Of a DNA stretch of 64,000 nucleotides, positions 43,950 to 53,023 are shown in pieces (position 1 is the stretch's first letter; every line of letters begins with the position of its first letter). The notes under the pieces are model-generated. The model saw nothing but the letters and a program-made list of their open reading frames with translations, did no database searches and was not told where the DNA came from. This DNA comes from Fodinicurvata fenggangensis DSM 21160 (GTDB lineage Bacteria > Pseudomonadota > Alphaproteobacteria > Kiloniellales > DSM-21159): contig NZ_JMLV01000010.1 in the NCBI RefSeq assembly GCF_000686045.1, forward strand, positions 1-64,000, given 5' to 3'. Made by a program: the position numbers and the translations under genes.

Positions 43950-45335
43950 CTAGCCCGGCAACCAGATGTTCGCGCGCAGTCCGCCGCCGGGCGCGTCCTC
44001 CAGCTTCAGGTCGCCGCCCTGGCTGCGGATCATGTCGCGTGCAATGGTCAAACCCAATCCTGTGCCTCCGGTTTCCGGATTGCGCGAACTGTCGAGCCTG
44101 TAGAAGGGACGGAATACGTCATCGCGCCTGTCCGGCGGGATTCCGGGGCCGTCGTCATCGATCAGGATCTGGACCCCCTTGCGATACCACTGGCCGGTAA
44201 TCGAGATGTCTCCCCCATAGCGGCGGGCATTGCTGATCAAATTGGCCAGGCAGCGGCGCAGGGCTTCCTTGCGGGCAACGGTGGGCATCGAATGTTCGAT
44301 GTGTAGGTCCACCTGCGCCCCGTCGCGACGTGCTTCATCGACCACCTGACGCAGGATCTCGCTGATATCGCATTCCTGCGGATTCTCCGTTCCCTCGCCA
44401 CGCGCGAAAGCCAGATAGCCCTCGATCATGCGCTCCATCTGCTGGATGTCTGCGCGCATGCTTTCCGTGGCGGCCTCGTCGCCCAGCATCGCGAGTTCCA
44501 GTTTCATGCGAGTCAGCGGTGTGCGGAGATCGTGACTGACGCCGGCCAGCATGTCCGTGCGCTGCTGGATCTGGCGCTTGATGCGATCCTGCATCTGCAG
44601 GAAGGCCGTTCCGGCCAGGCGCACCTCGGTGGCCCCCTCAGGGCGGAACCCGGTAACGTCCACACCACGCCCGAAATTGTCCGCGGCCTTGGCCAGACGC
44701 CGTATCGGGCGAACCTCGTGGCGCATGAAGAGTGTTGCCGCGACGGAAAGCACCAGGGAACTGCCAAACATCCATATCAGGAAGATATAGATCGTCGAAC
44801 TGAAAAGCCGGCGGCGCGGAACCAGCACCTGCAGGACGGAATCGCCCAGGTCCACCTGAATTTCCACATAGTGCGTCAGGCTTTGACTGTCGACAACATA
44901 GGGATGCCAGAGCTGCTCGCGCAATGCATGGGTCAGCCGGCTATCCAGGACGGACGGCCAGATGGTGTCGTCCACCTGTTTCAGTTCCTGGTCCGGCAGC
45001 AGGCGCATGTTGAGCCACATGTGCGCATCGGCCAGGGCAAACATCTGGACGTTGGTCATGGTCCGCGATTCGCGCTCCAGCACGTCGATGACCGAGGCAA
45101 TTTCACCGGCCACCGCCTGGCTGAGGCGCCGGGTGATGGATTGATAGTGCCGATCATAGAAAGCCCAGGTGGAAATGCCCTGCAGCAGGATCAGGGGCAT
45201 GATGATGATCAACAGCGAGCGCGCCAGCAGGCTGCGCGGGATCAGGCGTTTCAGCTTGAAACGTGTGCGTCGGCGCCCGGCCTGTCCGCCCCCCAGGGCG
45301 CGTGGGCGGCGTATGTTCTTGGGGTCGTCGGTCAT
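43950..45335 (-). CDS. EnvZ-like sensor histidine kinase
   Basis: The 461-residue inner-membrane kinase has a first membrane segment at about 33-55, a periplasmic region of about 120 residues, a second membrane segment (STIYIFLIWMFGSSLVLSVA), HAMP linker, and the phospho-acceptor GVSHDLRTPLTRMKLELAML. The N box NLISNARRYGG and ATP-lid DDGPGIPP and GGTGLGLTIARDM follow. It is encoded downstream of its presumed response regulator, with 73 bases between. Confidence 0.93.
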   Translation of the reverse strand: MTDDPKNIRRPRALGGGQAGRRRTRFKLKRLIPRSLLARSLLIIIMPLILLQGISTWAFYDRHYQSITRRLSQAVAGEIASVIDVLERESRTMTNVQMFALADAHMWLNMRLLPDQELKQVDDTIWPSVLDSRLTHALREQLWHPYVVDSQSLTHYVEIQVDLGDSVLQVLVPRRRLFSSTIYIFLIWMFGSSLVLSVAATLFMRHEVRPIRRLAKAADNFGRGVDVTGFRPEGATEVRLAGTAFLQMQDRIKRQIQQRTDMLAGVSHDLRTPLTRMKLELAMLGDEAATESMRADIQQMERMIEGYLAFARGEGTENPQECDISEILRQVVDEARRDGAQVDLHIEHSMPTVARKEALRRCLANLISNARRYGGDISITGQWYRKGVQILIDDDGPGIPPDRRDDVFRPFYRLDSSRNPETGGTGLGLTIARDMIRSQGGDLKLEDAPGGGLRANIWLPG

Positions 45336-45408
45336 ACTATCCGGCGGGCCGGAGTGCTCGTGGCCTGGAGGCGTTCCATGAGGCTTCCTTTCTGCACGGC
45401 GCGCTGGG

Positions 45409-46107
45409 TCAATCGGGCATCAGAACGTAACCCGTTCCACGGACAGTTTGAAGGTATCGAGGAATTTTCTTGTCGGGCTCGATCTTGCGGCGCAGTCGGG
45501 TCATCTGGACGTCGATACTGCGTTGGTTGCCGATTTCCGGGCTGGCCTGGGCCAGGCGATCGCGACTGACCGGCACACCCGGCGTTTCAGCCAGGGCTTT
45601 CAGCAGACAGCTTTCCGCAGACGTCAGGTGTATGTAGGCTTCCCCGCGGCGCAGTTCGCCACGCGCCAGGTCAAAGGAGAAGCCGCCGAAGAATACCTTG
45701 TCGCCGCCACTGTCGGACTGGCCCTGGCCGGACCGCCGCAGGATCGCATTGATGCGCAGGATCAACTCACGCGGCTCGAAGGGCTTCGAAAGGTAGTCGT
45801 CGGCGCCGGATTCCAGGCCCGTGATACGGCTTTCGACTTCCTCCATAGCGGTCAGCATCAGGATAGGAATCTGGCGCTCCTGCTGGCGCAGCCAACGGGT
45901 CAGTTCGTATCCGCTTTCCCCCGGCATCATGACATCCAGCACGATCAGATCGAAGTCCAGGCCGGCTAGCTTGCCGCGCGCCTCTTCGGCATCTGCGGCG
46001 GTACTGACACGCAATTCCTGGTCGCTCAGGTAGCGATGGAGCAGTTCGCGTAACCGCTTGTCATCATCGACGACAAGGATATGAGGCTGGTTCTCGTGCA
46101 TTGGCAT
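45409..46107 (-). CDS. OmpR/PetR-family response regulator
   Basis: The 232 residues have a receiver domain with the acidic pair in ILVVDDDKRLREL, phospho-acceptor Asp in DLIVLDVMMPGESG near 57, and Lys in DDYLSKPFEPRELILRINAI. The winged-helix DNA-binding domain follows, with GTGYVLMPD at its end. Together with the MarR gene 18 bases upstream it has the petP-petR arrangement first described in Rhodobacter capsulatus. ATG 46107 or 46101 could start it. Confidence 0.93.
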   Translation of the reverse strand: MPMHENQPHILVVDDDKRLRELLHRYLSDQELRVSTAADAEEARGKLAGLDFDLIVLDVMMPGESGYELTRWLRQQERQIPILMLTAMEEVESRITGLESGADDYLSKPFEPRELILRINAILRRSGQGQSDSGGDKVFFGGFSFDLARGELRRGEAYIHLTSAESCLLKALAETPGVPVSRDRLAQASPEIGNQRSIDVQMTRLRRKIEPDKKIPRYLQTVRGTGYVLMPD

Positions 46108-46125
46108 GAACTTGAAGACTATCGC

Positions 46126-46638
46126 TCAGTGTTCGCCGGGCAGGCGCTGGGAATCACGGTCGGCCAGGAAGCGTTCCCGGTCTTCCTCGTTGATCAGGCC
46201 GAGCAGGACCGTTCGGAAGCCGACGACGGATTCCGCGCCCGCCGCGCGATAGGCATGCGCGAAACGCGCCAGCTGGGCTTCGCTGAGTTGCTGTTCGAGG
46301 TTGCGTCCCTTGTCCGTCAGGCACAGCAACCGCTGGCGCCGGTCATGGTGGCCCGGTTTCTGTTCGATGAAACCCTCCTCCACCAGTTGGCTGAGGACGC
46401 GCGAAAGACTCTGTTTGGTAATCTTGAGAATACGCAGCAATTCGCTGACCGGCAGATCGGGGTTGCGCCCGACGAAATAGATGACGCGGTGATGCGCCCG
46501 GCCGAAGTTGTACTTGGCAAGGATACGGTCGGGTTCGGCTGTGGAATCGCGATAGGCGAAGAACAGCAGCTCTATGGCCTGGCGCAGTTCTTCCTCACGC
46601 AGGAAAAGCGGATTGATTGCGGTTTTTACGTCAGTCAT
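46126..46638 (-). CDS. MarR-family regulator (PetP-like)
   Basis: A 170-residue winged-helix regulator with LPVSELLRILKITKQSLSRVL as the recognition helix region (about 62-82) and a basic wing with KPGHHDRRQRLLCLTDKG. The upstream sequence has no clear Shine-Dalgarno site, so a leaderless or weakly initiated mRNA is possible. First gene of the MarR-response regulator-kinase operon; divergent from ilvE with a 210-base spacer, which is where an autoregulatory site would lie. Confidence 0.9.
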   Translation of the reverse strand: MTDVKTAINPLFLREEELRQAIELLFFAYRDSTAEPDRILAKYNFGRAHHRVIYFVGRNPDLPVSELLRILKITKQSLSRVLSQLVEEGFIEQKPGHHDRRQRLLCLTDKGRNLEQQLSEAQLARFAHAYRAAGAESVVGFRTVLLGLINEEDRERFLADRDSQRLPGEH

Positions 46639-46848
46639 GTTGACTTATTTGGCTAAAGTTGTTACCTGTTCAAGGTCAGTAGTGACATAATCTAACAAAT
46701 TCTCCATGTAGCAGGAAATTCCTTGGTCCGCTGCGCTTGACTTCATCGCTGGAACATCCTGTAACAGAGGAGATAGCTGGTTTACCCCCGCCAAGAGGGG
46801 AGCCCATGTCTGCTTGTCTTTTATAGGGCCTAAGGACCCCGGTTTTCC

Positions 46849-47754
46849 ATGCTTCCTTTCGATGATCGTGACGGTGTTATCTGGTACGACGGCGCGCTGG
46901 TGCCCTGGCGCAACGCCAATCTCCACGTTCTGACGCATGGCCTGCATTATGCAAGCTGTATCTTCGAGGGCGAGAGAGCCTATGGAGGCGAGATCTTCAA
47001 GGCGACGGAACATCACCAGCGCCTGCACAAGTCCGCCGAGATCATGGGGTTCGAGATTCCCTACAGTGTCGCCGATATCGATGTGGCCGCTGCAGAGGTC
47101 CTGAAAGCCAACGGCATCTCTGATGGCTATATCCGTCCGGTCGCCTGGAGAGGCAGCGAGATGATGGGTGTATCCGCCCAGAAGACGCGCATCCACCTGG
47201 CGATTGCCGCCTGGGAATGGCCGACCTACTTTACGCCGGAAGCGCGCCTGGAAGGCATCCGCATGACCGAAGGGAAGTATCGACGCCCCGATCCGCGTAC
47301 GGCGCCCGTGCATTCCAAGGCGGCCGGGCTCTACATGATCTGCACGCTGTCCAAGCACGAAGCCGAACAGCAGGGCTTCAACGATGCCCTGATGCTGGAC
47401 TGGCGCGGGCAGGTGGCCGAAGCGACCGGAGCGAACATCTTCCTGGTCCAGGACGGCAAGCTGCACACGCCGACACCGGATTGTTTCCTGAACGGCATAA
47501 CACGGCAGACCGTCATCGATCTGGCGCGGCAGCGTGGTTACGAAGTGATCGAACGCGCGATCATGCCTGAAGAGTTTGCCAAGACACAGGAAGTCTTTAT
47601 CTGCGGCACCGCCGTCGAAGTGACCCCGGTCAGGGAAATCGACCAGTACAGCTTCACGCCAGGCGAGATTACGCTGAACCTGATGAAGGACTACGACGCC
47701 CTGGTCAACCGGACCCACGACATGGCGGCGCAGACTTCCACCAGCGCAGCCTGA
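46849..47754 (+). CDS. ilvE: Branched-chain amino acid aminotransferase
   Basis: A class IV PLP aminotransferase for Val, Leu and Ile. The 301 residues have LTHGLHYASCIFEGERAYGG at residues 27-46 and the PLP Lys in VHSKAAGLYMICTL near 153. The C-terminal part has AEATGANIFLVQDGKLHTP and FICGTAVEVTPVREID. The adjacent MarR-PetR-EnvZ genes are conserved neighbours of ilvE in other alphaproteobacteria. Confidence 0.95.
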   Translation: MLPFDDRDGVIWYDGALVPWRNANLHVLTHGLHYASCIFEGERAYGGEIFKATEHHQRLHKSAEIMGFEIPYSVADIDVAAAEVLKANGISDGYIRPVAWRGSEMMGVSAQKTRIHLAIAAWEWPTYFTPEARLEGIRMTEGKYRRPDPRTAPVHSKAAGLYMICTLSKHEAEQQGFNDALMLDWRGQVAEATGANIFLVQDGKLHTPTPDCFLNGITRQTVIDLARQRGYEVIERAIMPEEFAKTQEVFICGTAVEVTPVREIDQYSFTPGEITLNLMKDYDALVNRTHDMAAQTSTSAA

Positions 47755-47782
47755 GCAGGCTCACAGCAAGCTGAAAACAGGG

Positions 47783-47812
47783 CGGCGGATCCTTCGGGGT
47801 CCGCCGTTTCCT
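47783..47812. terminator. Bidirectional terminator between ilvE and moaE
   Basis: CGGCGGATCC (47783-47792) and GGGTCCGCCG (47797-47806) pair over 10 bases (one G-U) with a UUCG tetraloop. A-rich AAAACAGG before and TTTCCTGTTT after give both the plus (ilvE) and the minus (moaE) transcript a suitable end. Confidence 0.85.
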
Positions 47813-47815
47813 GTT

Positions 47816-48271
47816 TCAGCGGTTCCAGCGTTCGCTGGCCTCTTCATCGCTTTCACGTGCTTCCACCCAGAGCTCCTGACCTTCGGACGTTCGCTCGGCC
47901 TTCCAGAAGGGAGCTTTGGTTTTCAGCCAGTCGATCAGAAAGTGGCAGGATTCAAAGGCGGCCTGGCGATGGGCACTTGCCGTGGCCACCATGACAATGC
48001 GGTCGCCGGCCTCGAGTGGGCCAACCCTGTGAATGATGAGGCTGGCATCCAGGGGCCAGCGCTCGTGTGCCTCGGCTTCAATGCGTTCCAGCATCTTCTC
48101 CGTCATGCCGGGATAGTGCTCCAGAGTCATGCCGCTGACCGGTTGATCGCCAGCCATGTCGCGCACCAGCCCGATGAACGAGGTCACACCGCCAATGCCG
48201 GTATTTTCCCGCGTCAGCCTGTCGAGTTCACGTCCCGGATCGAAATCCACTTCCTGGACTCGCACCGACAT
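47816..48271 (-). CDS. moaE: Molybdopterin synthase catalytic subunit
   Basis: The large subunit of molybdopterin synthase, inserting dithiolene sulfur into precursor Z. The 151 residues include GGVTSFIGLVRDMAGDQPV, LEHYPGMTEKMLERI and HRVGPLEAGDRIVMVATASA HRQAAF (split). The catalytic Lys is in DWLKTKAPFWKAE. It follows moaD with 5 bases between. Confidence 0.95.
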   Translation of the reverse strand: MSVRVQEVDFDPGRELDRLTRENTGIGGVTSFIGLVRDMAGDQPVSGMTLEHYPGMTEKMLERIEAEAHERWPLDASLIIHRVGPLEAGDRIVMVATASAHRQAAFESCHFLIDWLKTKAPFWKAERTSEGQELWVEARESDEEASERWNR

Positions 48272-48276
48272 GGACG

Positions 48277-48528
48277 CTAGCCCCCGGTGACAGGCGGAAA
48301 AAGCGCGACTTCGTCGCCTTGGGACAGCGGCGTGTCAGGGCGTGCATATTCCTGGTTCACGGCAACGCGAATGCGCCGACGGTCTCCCAGGGCCTCGGCA
48401 TAGGCAGGGCCCTGGTTATGCAGCCACTCCAGCAGGCTGGCCACGTCGACCACCTCTTCCGGAGGCGCGACTTCTTCGCTGTCGGCCCCGAGCTTGTTCT
48501 TCAGCCAAGCAAAGTATAGCAGTTTCAC
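48277..48528 (-). CDS. moaD: Molybdopterin synthase sulfur carrier subunit
   Basis: Ubiquitin-like sulfur carrier for MoaE. The 83 residues end in VTGG, the Gly-Gly that becomes a thiocarboxylate. It starts with GTG 48528 (MKLLYFAWLKNKLG). Small, just upstream of moaE. Confidence 0.93.
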   Translation of the reverse strand: MKLLYFAWLKNKLGADSEEVAPPEEVVDVASLLEWLHNQGPAYAEALGDRRRIRVAVNQEYARPDTPLSQGDEVALFPPVTGG

Positions 48529-48548
48529 TCCGAGACCCCTTGTGCTGT

Positions 48549-49811
48549 TCAGCCGTGGAAGAGCGCACTGTAAGGTGTATAGAACAGCGTGGTCCCGGGC
48601 TCCATATTGGTCAAGTCTTCCGGCAGTTCGGCCAAGCCATCGGTTTCGGAAAGCGAACTGAGGATGCCGGCCCCATCGCGTGCGAATTTTTCGGCCAGGG
48701 GAAAGCCGTTCTGGTCATGGGTGATGTGCACGCGCAGCCATTCCCGCCTGTCCTTCTTCTTGCGGTGGGTGAAGTTGGCGGTGACTGGGAACTGCGGCGG
48801 GCGCTGGGGCGTGCCCCCCATGAGTTGCAGGATCAGGGGGCGCGCAAGCTGCAGGAAAGTGACCACCACCGCTGCCGGATTTCCGGGCAGGCCGATCACG
48901 GGCACGCGTGCGATCTGCCCGAGGGCAACCGGCCGGCCTGGCTTGATGGCGAGGCGCCAGAAGTGCAGCTGGCCGCCCGCCTGCTCGACGGCCTGCTTCA
49001 CATGGTCCTCTTCACCGCCGGAAACGCCACCCGAGGTCACAATCAGGTCATGGTGCGCAGCGGTGCTTTCCAGGGTTTCGGCCAGCGATGTACGCTCGTC
49101 CTTCAGTATGCCGAGATCCGTGAGCGCACAGCCAAGAGTCTGTAACAGGCCGAACAGGACCCGCCGGTTCGAGTCATAGATCTGTCCTTGTGTGAGGGTC
49201 TCGCCAGGCTCGCAAAGTTCGTCGCCTGTCGAAAGAAGAGCGACGCGCAAGGGGCGGGACACGACCAGCTCGGTTTGTCCAATGGCCGCGGCCTGGCCCA
49301 GGTCGACGGCTCTCAGCCTGCGCCCGGCCGGCAAGACCTTCGTCCCTGCACTGATGTCCTCTCCGCTCAAACGGCGGTTGGCCCCCGGCTTGATGCCCGG
49401 GCGGATCTCAACCCAGCCGTCCGCCTCCCTGCAGTCCTCCTGCATCATCACGGTATCAGCCCCCGGCGGCATGGGAGCGCCGGTGAATATCCGCACGGCT
49501 GTACCGGGCTGGACCTCCTGCTGCCAGGGATGGCCGGCCGCAGCACGTCCGGCCAGGCGCAAGCGGGTGTCCTGATCGGGGTCCAGATCCTCATGGCGCA
49601 GGGCATAACCGTCGACCGCCGAATTGTCGCCGGGCGGCACGTCCAGGGCTGACACAAGGTCCTGGCGCAGGATGCACCCCAGGGCCTGTTGCAGCGGGAG
49701 GGATTCCGTTTCGGTGACGGCCGTCAGCCGCTGGGCAAGCAGTTCCAGCGCGCTGTCGAAGCGCATAAGCGGGCCGCCATGGGCAAAGCAGTCGTCACTC
49801 AGTTGGGCCAT
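48549..49811 (-). CDS. moeA: Molybdopterin molybdotransferase
   Basis: Inserts molybdate into adenylylated molybdopterin. The 420 residues contain VPPGDNSAVDGYAL near 60, PGTAVRIFTGAPMPPGADTV, VALLSTGDELCEPGE and the MoeA motif VTSGGVSGGEEDHVK at about 262. It overlaps mobB by 17 bases; an internal ATG at residue 16 (MRFDSALELL) would remove the overlap. Confidence 0.95.
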   Translation of the reverse strand: MAQLSDDCFAHGGPLMRFDSALELLAQRLTAVTETESLPLQQALGCILRQDLVSALDVPPGDNSAVDGYALRHEDLDPDQDTRLRLAGRAAAGHPWQQEVQPGTAVRIFTGAPMPPGADTVMMQEDCREADGWVEIRPGIKPGANRRLSGEDISAGTKVLPAGRRLRAVDLGQAAAIGQTELVVSRPLRVALLSTGDELCEPGETLTQGQIYDSNRRVLFGLLQTLGCALTDLGILKDERTSLAETLESTAAHHDLIVTSGGVSGGEEDHVKQAVEQAGGQLHFWRLAIKPGRPVALGQIARVPVIGLPGNPAAVVVTFLQLARPLILQLMGGTPQRPPQFPVTANFTHRKKKDRREWLRVHITHDQNGFPLAEKFARDGAGILSSLSETDGLAELPEDLTNMEPGTTLFYTPYSALFHG

Positions 49812-50355
49812 GAAGGCTTTCCTGTTTCCATTTCTGCTCCAGGCCGCAATGCAGCTCGATGAAATCCGCTATCGCAGGAATGTCATTCAGGTCGAGGCAT
49901 GGGAGGGCTGCGGAGGTCCTCTCTGTTTCGAGCGTTCTGTCGGTCAGCAGGGCAACGACATCCGGGTCTTCCTCAGCCAGCATGGGCTTGCCGATATCCG
50001 GACGGTATACTTCCAGCTTGGCGTGGGGTTCACGCTTGAAGCCCTCGACGATCACCAGGTCGACCGGTGAGAGGCGGGTCAGCAGATAGTCCAGCGTGGC
50101 TTCGGGCTCGTCTCTCAATTCATGCATCAGGGCCCAGCGCTGGTTCGAGGAGACCAGCACTTCGCTGGCGCCGGACTGGCGGTGGACCCAGGAATCCTTG
50201 CCCGGCCTATCCACGTCGAACTTGTGATGGGCATGCTTGATCGTGGACACCCTGTGGCCACGTTTTGTCAGTTCAGGCAGTAGCTTCGAGAGCAGCGTTG
50301 TCTTGCCACTGCCGCTCCAGCCGGCCAGCCCGATTACCTTCTTCTCACCCGACAT
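49795..50355 (-). CDS. mobB: Molybdopterin-guanine dinucleotide biosynthesis adaptor MobB
   Basis: A small GTP-binding protein that supports MobA and target delivery. The P-loop LAGWSGSGKTTLL is at residues 10-22, KHAHHKFDVDRPGKDSWVHR near 41-60, and LVIVEGFKREPHAKLEVYR near 108. 186 residues. mobA is not in the window. Confidence 0.93.
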   Translation of the reverse strand: MSGEKKVIGLAGWSGSGKTTLLSKLLPELTKRGHRVSTIKHAHHKFDVDRPGKDSWVHRQSGASEVLVSSNQRWALMHELRDEPEATLDYLLTRLSPVDLVIVEGFKREPHAKLEVYRPDIGKPMLAEEDPDVVALLTDRTLETERTSAALPCLDLNDIPAIADFIELHCGLEQKWKQESLHGPTE

Positions 50356-50370
50356 CCGGTGCGTCTTGCC

Positions 50371-50928
50371 TCAATGCGTTTTCATGTGAGCGATTCCTCG
50401 CATGAGGTAATCATATCCCGTTATCAAGGTGAGGGCAGCTGCAATCCACAGCAAGAGGTCGCCTAAGACCGGTAGCATCAGAAGAGGTGGTCCTGCCGGC
50501 CCCAGCACCAGAACACCCAGTGCCGTCATCTGGACCATGGTTTTCCATTTGGCCAGCCGGCTGACCGGCATGGGCACGCGCAGCTCGGCGAGGTATTCGC
50601 GCAAGCCGGAGACCAGGATTTCCCGGCAGAGGATGATGATTGCGGCAAGAAGAGACAGATCGCTAATGTCGCCAAGCGCGACCAGCATGATGATGATGGC
50701 TGCAATCAGCAGCTTGTCCGCAATGGGGTCGAGAAAGCGGCCTAGCGGTGACACTTCGCCCATGGAGCGCGCCAGTTTGCCGTCCAGCCAATCGGTCACG
50801 CAGGCAAGGATGTACAGCAGAAGCGCAGCCCAGCGCGTGCCTGGCTCGTTGATATAGAGCAGGATGATGAGAGCGGGGATGGCCAGGATTCGTCCCAGTG
50901 TCAGGAGGTTGGGCAGGCTGGTCAGCAT
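50371..50928 (-). CDS. pgsA: CDP-diacylglycerol-glycerol-3-phosphate 3-phosphatidyltransferase
   Basis: Makes phosphatidylglycerol phosphate in the inner membrane. The CDP-alcohol phosphotransferase signature lies in DWLDGKLARSMGEVSPLGRF followed by LDPIADK (residues about 46-72), with all expected Asp, Gly and Arg in place. 185 residues with four to five membrane segments. The uvrC-pgsA-moa order is common in alphaproteobacteria. Confidence 0.95.
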   Translation of the reverse strand: MLTSLPNLLTLGRILAIPALIILLYINEPGTRWAALLLYILACVTDWLDGKLARSMGEVSPLGRFLDPIADKLLIAAIIIMLVALGDISDLSLLAAIIILCREILVSGLREYLAELRVPMPVSRLAKWKTMVQMTALGVLVLGPAGPPLLMLPVLGDLLLWIAAALTLITGYDYLMRGIAHMKTH

Positions 50929-51004
50929 GAAGTCTCCGCTCTGCTTGGGAACCGGGGCGCTGCGTGGCGTTCCTCTGTCTTAATACGCAATATGACGGCT
51001 GCGG

Positions 51005-53023
51005 TCATGCATGAAAATGCTCATGGATCTTTCGCGCAACCGCATGACTGATTCCATCCACCGCTTCAAGGTCGCTCAGGGCAGCCTGTTCCACGGCCCT
51101 GGCCGAGCCGAAGTGGAGCAGCAGGGCCTTCTTGCGCTTGGCCCCGATACCCGGAACATCGTCCAGGCTGGAGGTCAGCCGGCTCTTGCTCCTGCCGGCA
51201 CGATGGGTGCCGATGGCAAAGCGGTGGGCCTCGTCGCGCAGGCGCTGGATATAGTGCAGGAGCGGGGTGTCCGGTGTCAGCAGGAAGGGGGTGCGGCCCG
51301 GCAGGAAGATACGTTCACGCCCGGCATCGCGGTCCGGCCCCTTGGCCACGCCGGCCATCGGAAGATCCTCAATGCCAAGCTCGGCGAAGACCTCTTCAGC
51401 CACGCCCAGCTGGCCGCGTCCGCCGTCGAGGAGCACCAGATCGGGCCATTGGCCGCCCTCGCGGTCGGGGTCCTCCTTGATCGCGCGCGAAAAGCGTCGT
51501 GTCAGGACCTCGCGCATCATGGCGTAGTCATCGCCGGCACTGTCCGAGTCCTTCAGCGAGCGGATGGAGAACTTCCGGTAGGCATTCTTGCGAAAGCCTT
51601 CGGGGCCGGCCACGATCATCACGCCATAGGGATTGCTGCCCTGGATATGGCTGTTGTCATAGACCTCGATGCGCTCGGGCGACGCGTCCAGGTCAAGCAA
51701 CCTGGCCAGTTCTTCCATGCGCTGGCTCTGGGCGGTGATGTCGGCTTGGCGGCGCGAAAGGGCCTCGCGCGCATTCAGAAGGGCGGTGTCTATCAATTTG
51801 CGCTTCTCGCCGCGTCGCGGAACCTGCATGCGAATGCGATGACCGGCGCGCAGTTCGAGGGCTTCCAGCAGCAGGTCCTTCTCCGAAGGTTCGTGGCTCA
51901 GGAGGACCAGGCCGGGCACGGGCTTGTTGTCATAGAACTGGGCCAGGAACGCGCCCAATACCTCCGCCGGGTCCAGGTTGCTGTCATGACCTGGAAAATA
52001 CGAGCGATTGCCGTAGTTGCGTCCCGCGCGGAAGAAGAAGACCTGCAGGCAGCTTTGCCCGCCTTCCTGGTGCAGGGCGATGACATCGGCGTCATTCACG
52101 CCTTCCACATTCACATCCTGGTTGGACTGGATATGCGCCAGGGCCCGGATCCTGTCGCGATAGCGGGCTGCTGTCTCGAAATCCAGGTCCTCTGAGGCCT
52201 GCTGCATCAGCCGGGCAAACTCTCCCTGGATGGCGCTGTCCTTGCCGGAAAGGAAATCCTGGGCGGCCTGGACCAGCTGTTGGTAGTCCTCCGGGCTTAT
52301 GCGGCCGACACAGGGGGCCGAGCAGCGCTTGATCTGGTAGAGCAGGCAGGGGCGTGTCCGATTGGCAAAGACATGGTCGGAGCAGGAACGCAGCAGGAAG
52401 GCCTTTTCCAGTGCGGTCAGAGTCCGGTTGACAGCCCCGGCAGAGGCAAAGGGGCCATAATAGTTGCCCTCGTGTTCGTGGGCGCCGCGATGCTTGGTCA
52501 GGCGTGGATAGTCATGATTGCTGCCGAGATAGATATAGGGGAAGGATTTGTCATCGCGCAGCAGCACGTTGTAGCGCGGCATGAAGCGCTTGATCAGATT
52601 GCTTTCCAGCAGCAGGGCCTCAACCTCGCTGTTGGTTCGCACGATCTCCAGGCCACAGGTTTCGGCGATCATGCGCTGTAGCCGACGGGGCTGCTTGGCG
52701 ATCTGGGTGTAGTTGTAAACCCGTTTGCGCAGGTTCTTGGCCTTGCCGACATAGAGCACGTCATTGCGGCGGCTGAGCATGCGATAGACGCCTGGACTGT
52801 CCGGAAGGGTCTTCACCGCCTTGTCCAGCACGGCAACCCCCTGGGTCAGCGAGGCCTCGCCCTCGACCTGGGCCTGGCCTTCGAATGCCGCGCCCGCTTC
52901 GGCCAGTCCAGGAGTCGCCCCAGGCATATCCAGCGAGTCGGGAGCGTCGTCATGGAACTGCGGTGCCCGCTTGCCGCCTGCCGAAGGGTCCTTGATGCGT
53001 CGGTTGCCTTTTGCCTTTGCCAT
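51005..53023 (-). CDS. uvrC: UvrABC system protein C
   Basis: The nuclease that makes both incisions in nucleotide excision repair. GIY-YIG domain at about residues 75-150 (SPGVYRMLSRRNDVLYVGKA), UVR domain near 255, the RNase H-like second nuclease with DNSHIQGSNPYGVMI and LVLLDGGRGQLGVAEEVF, and C-terminal helix-hairpin-helix motifs (DDVPGIGAKRKKALLLHFGS). It has about 65 extra polar residues at the N terminus. The 371-base region upstream is unusual and AT-rich. Confidence 0.96.
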   Translation of the reverse strand: MAKAKGNRRIKDPSAGGKRAPQFHDDAPDSLDMPGATPGLAEAGAAFEGQAQVEGEASLTQGVAVLDKAVKTLPDSPGVYRMLSRRNDVLYVGKAKNLRKRVYNYTQIAKQPRRLQRMIAETCGLEIVRTNSEVEALLLESNLIKRFMPRYNVLLRDDKSFPYIYLGSNHDYPRLTKHRGAHEHEGNYYGPFASAGAVNRTLTALEKAFLLRSCSDHVFANRTRPCLLYQIKRCSAPCVGRISPEDYQQLVQAAQDFLSGKDSAIQGEFARLMQQASEDLDFETAARYRDRIRALAHIQSNQDVNVEGVNDADVIALHQEGGQSCLQVFFFRAGRNYGNRSYFPGHDSNLDPAEVLGAFLAQFYDNKPVPGLVLLSHEPSEKDLLLEALELRAGHRIRMQVPRRGEKRKLIDTALLNAREALSRRQADITAQSQRMEELARLLDLDASPERIEVYDNSHIQGSNPYGVMIVAGPEGFRKNAYRKFSIRSLKDSDSAGDDYAMMREVLTRRFSRAIKEDPDREGGQWPDLVLLDGGRGQLGVAEEVFAELGIEDLPMAGVAKGPDRDAGRERIFLPGRTPFLLTPDTPLLHYIQRLRDEAHRFAIGTHRAGRSKSRLTSSLDDVPGIGAKRKKALLLHFGSARAVEQAALSDLEAVDGISHAVARKIHEHFHA

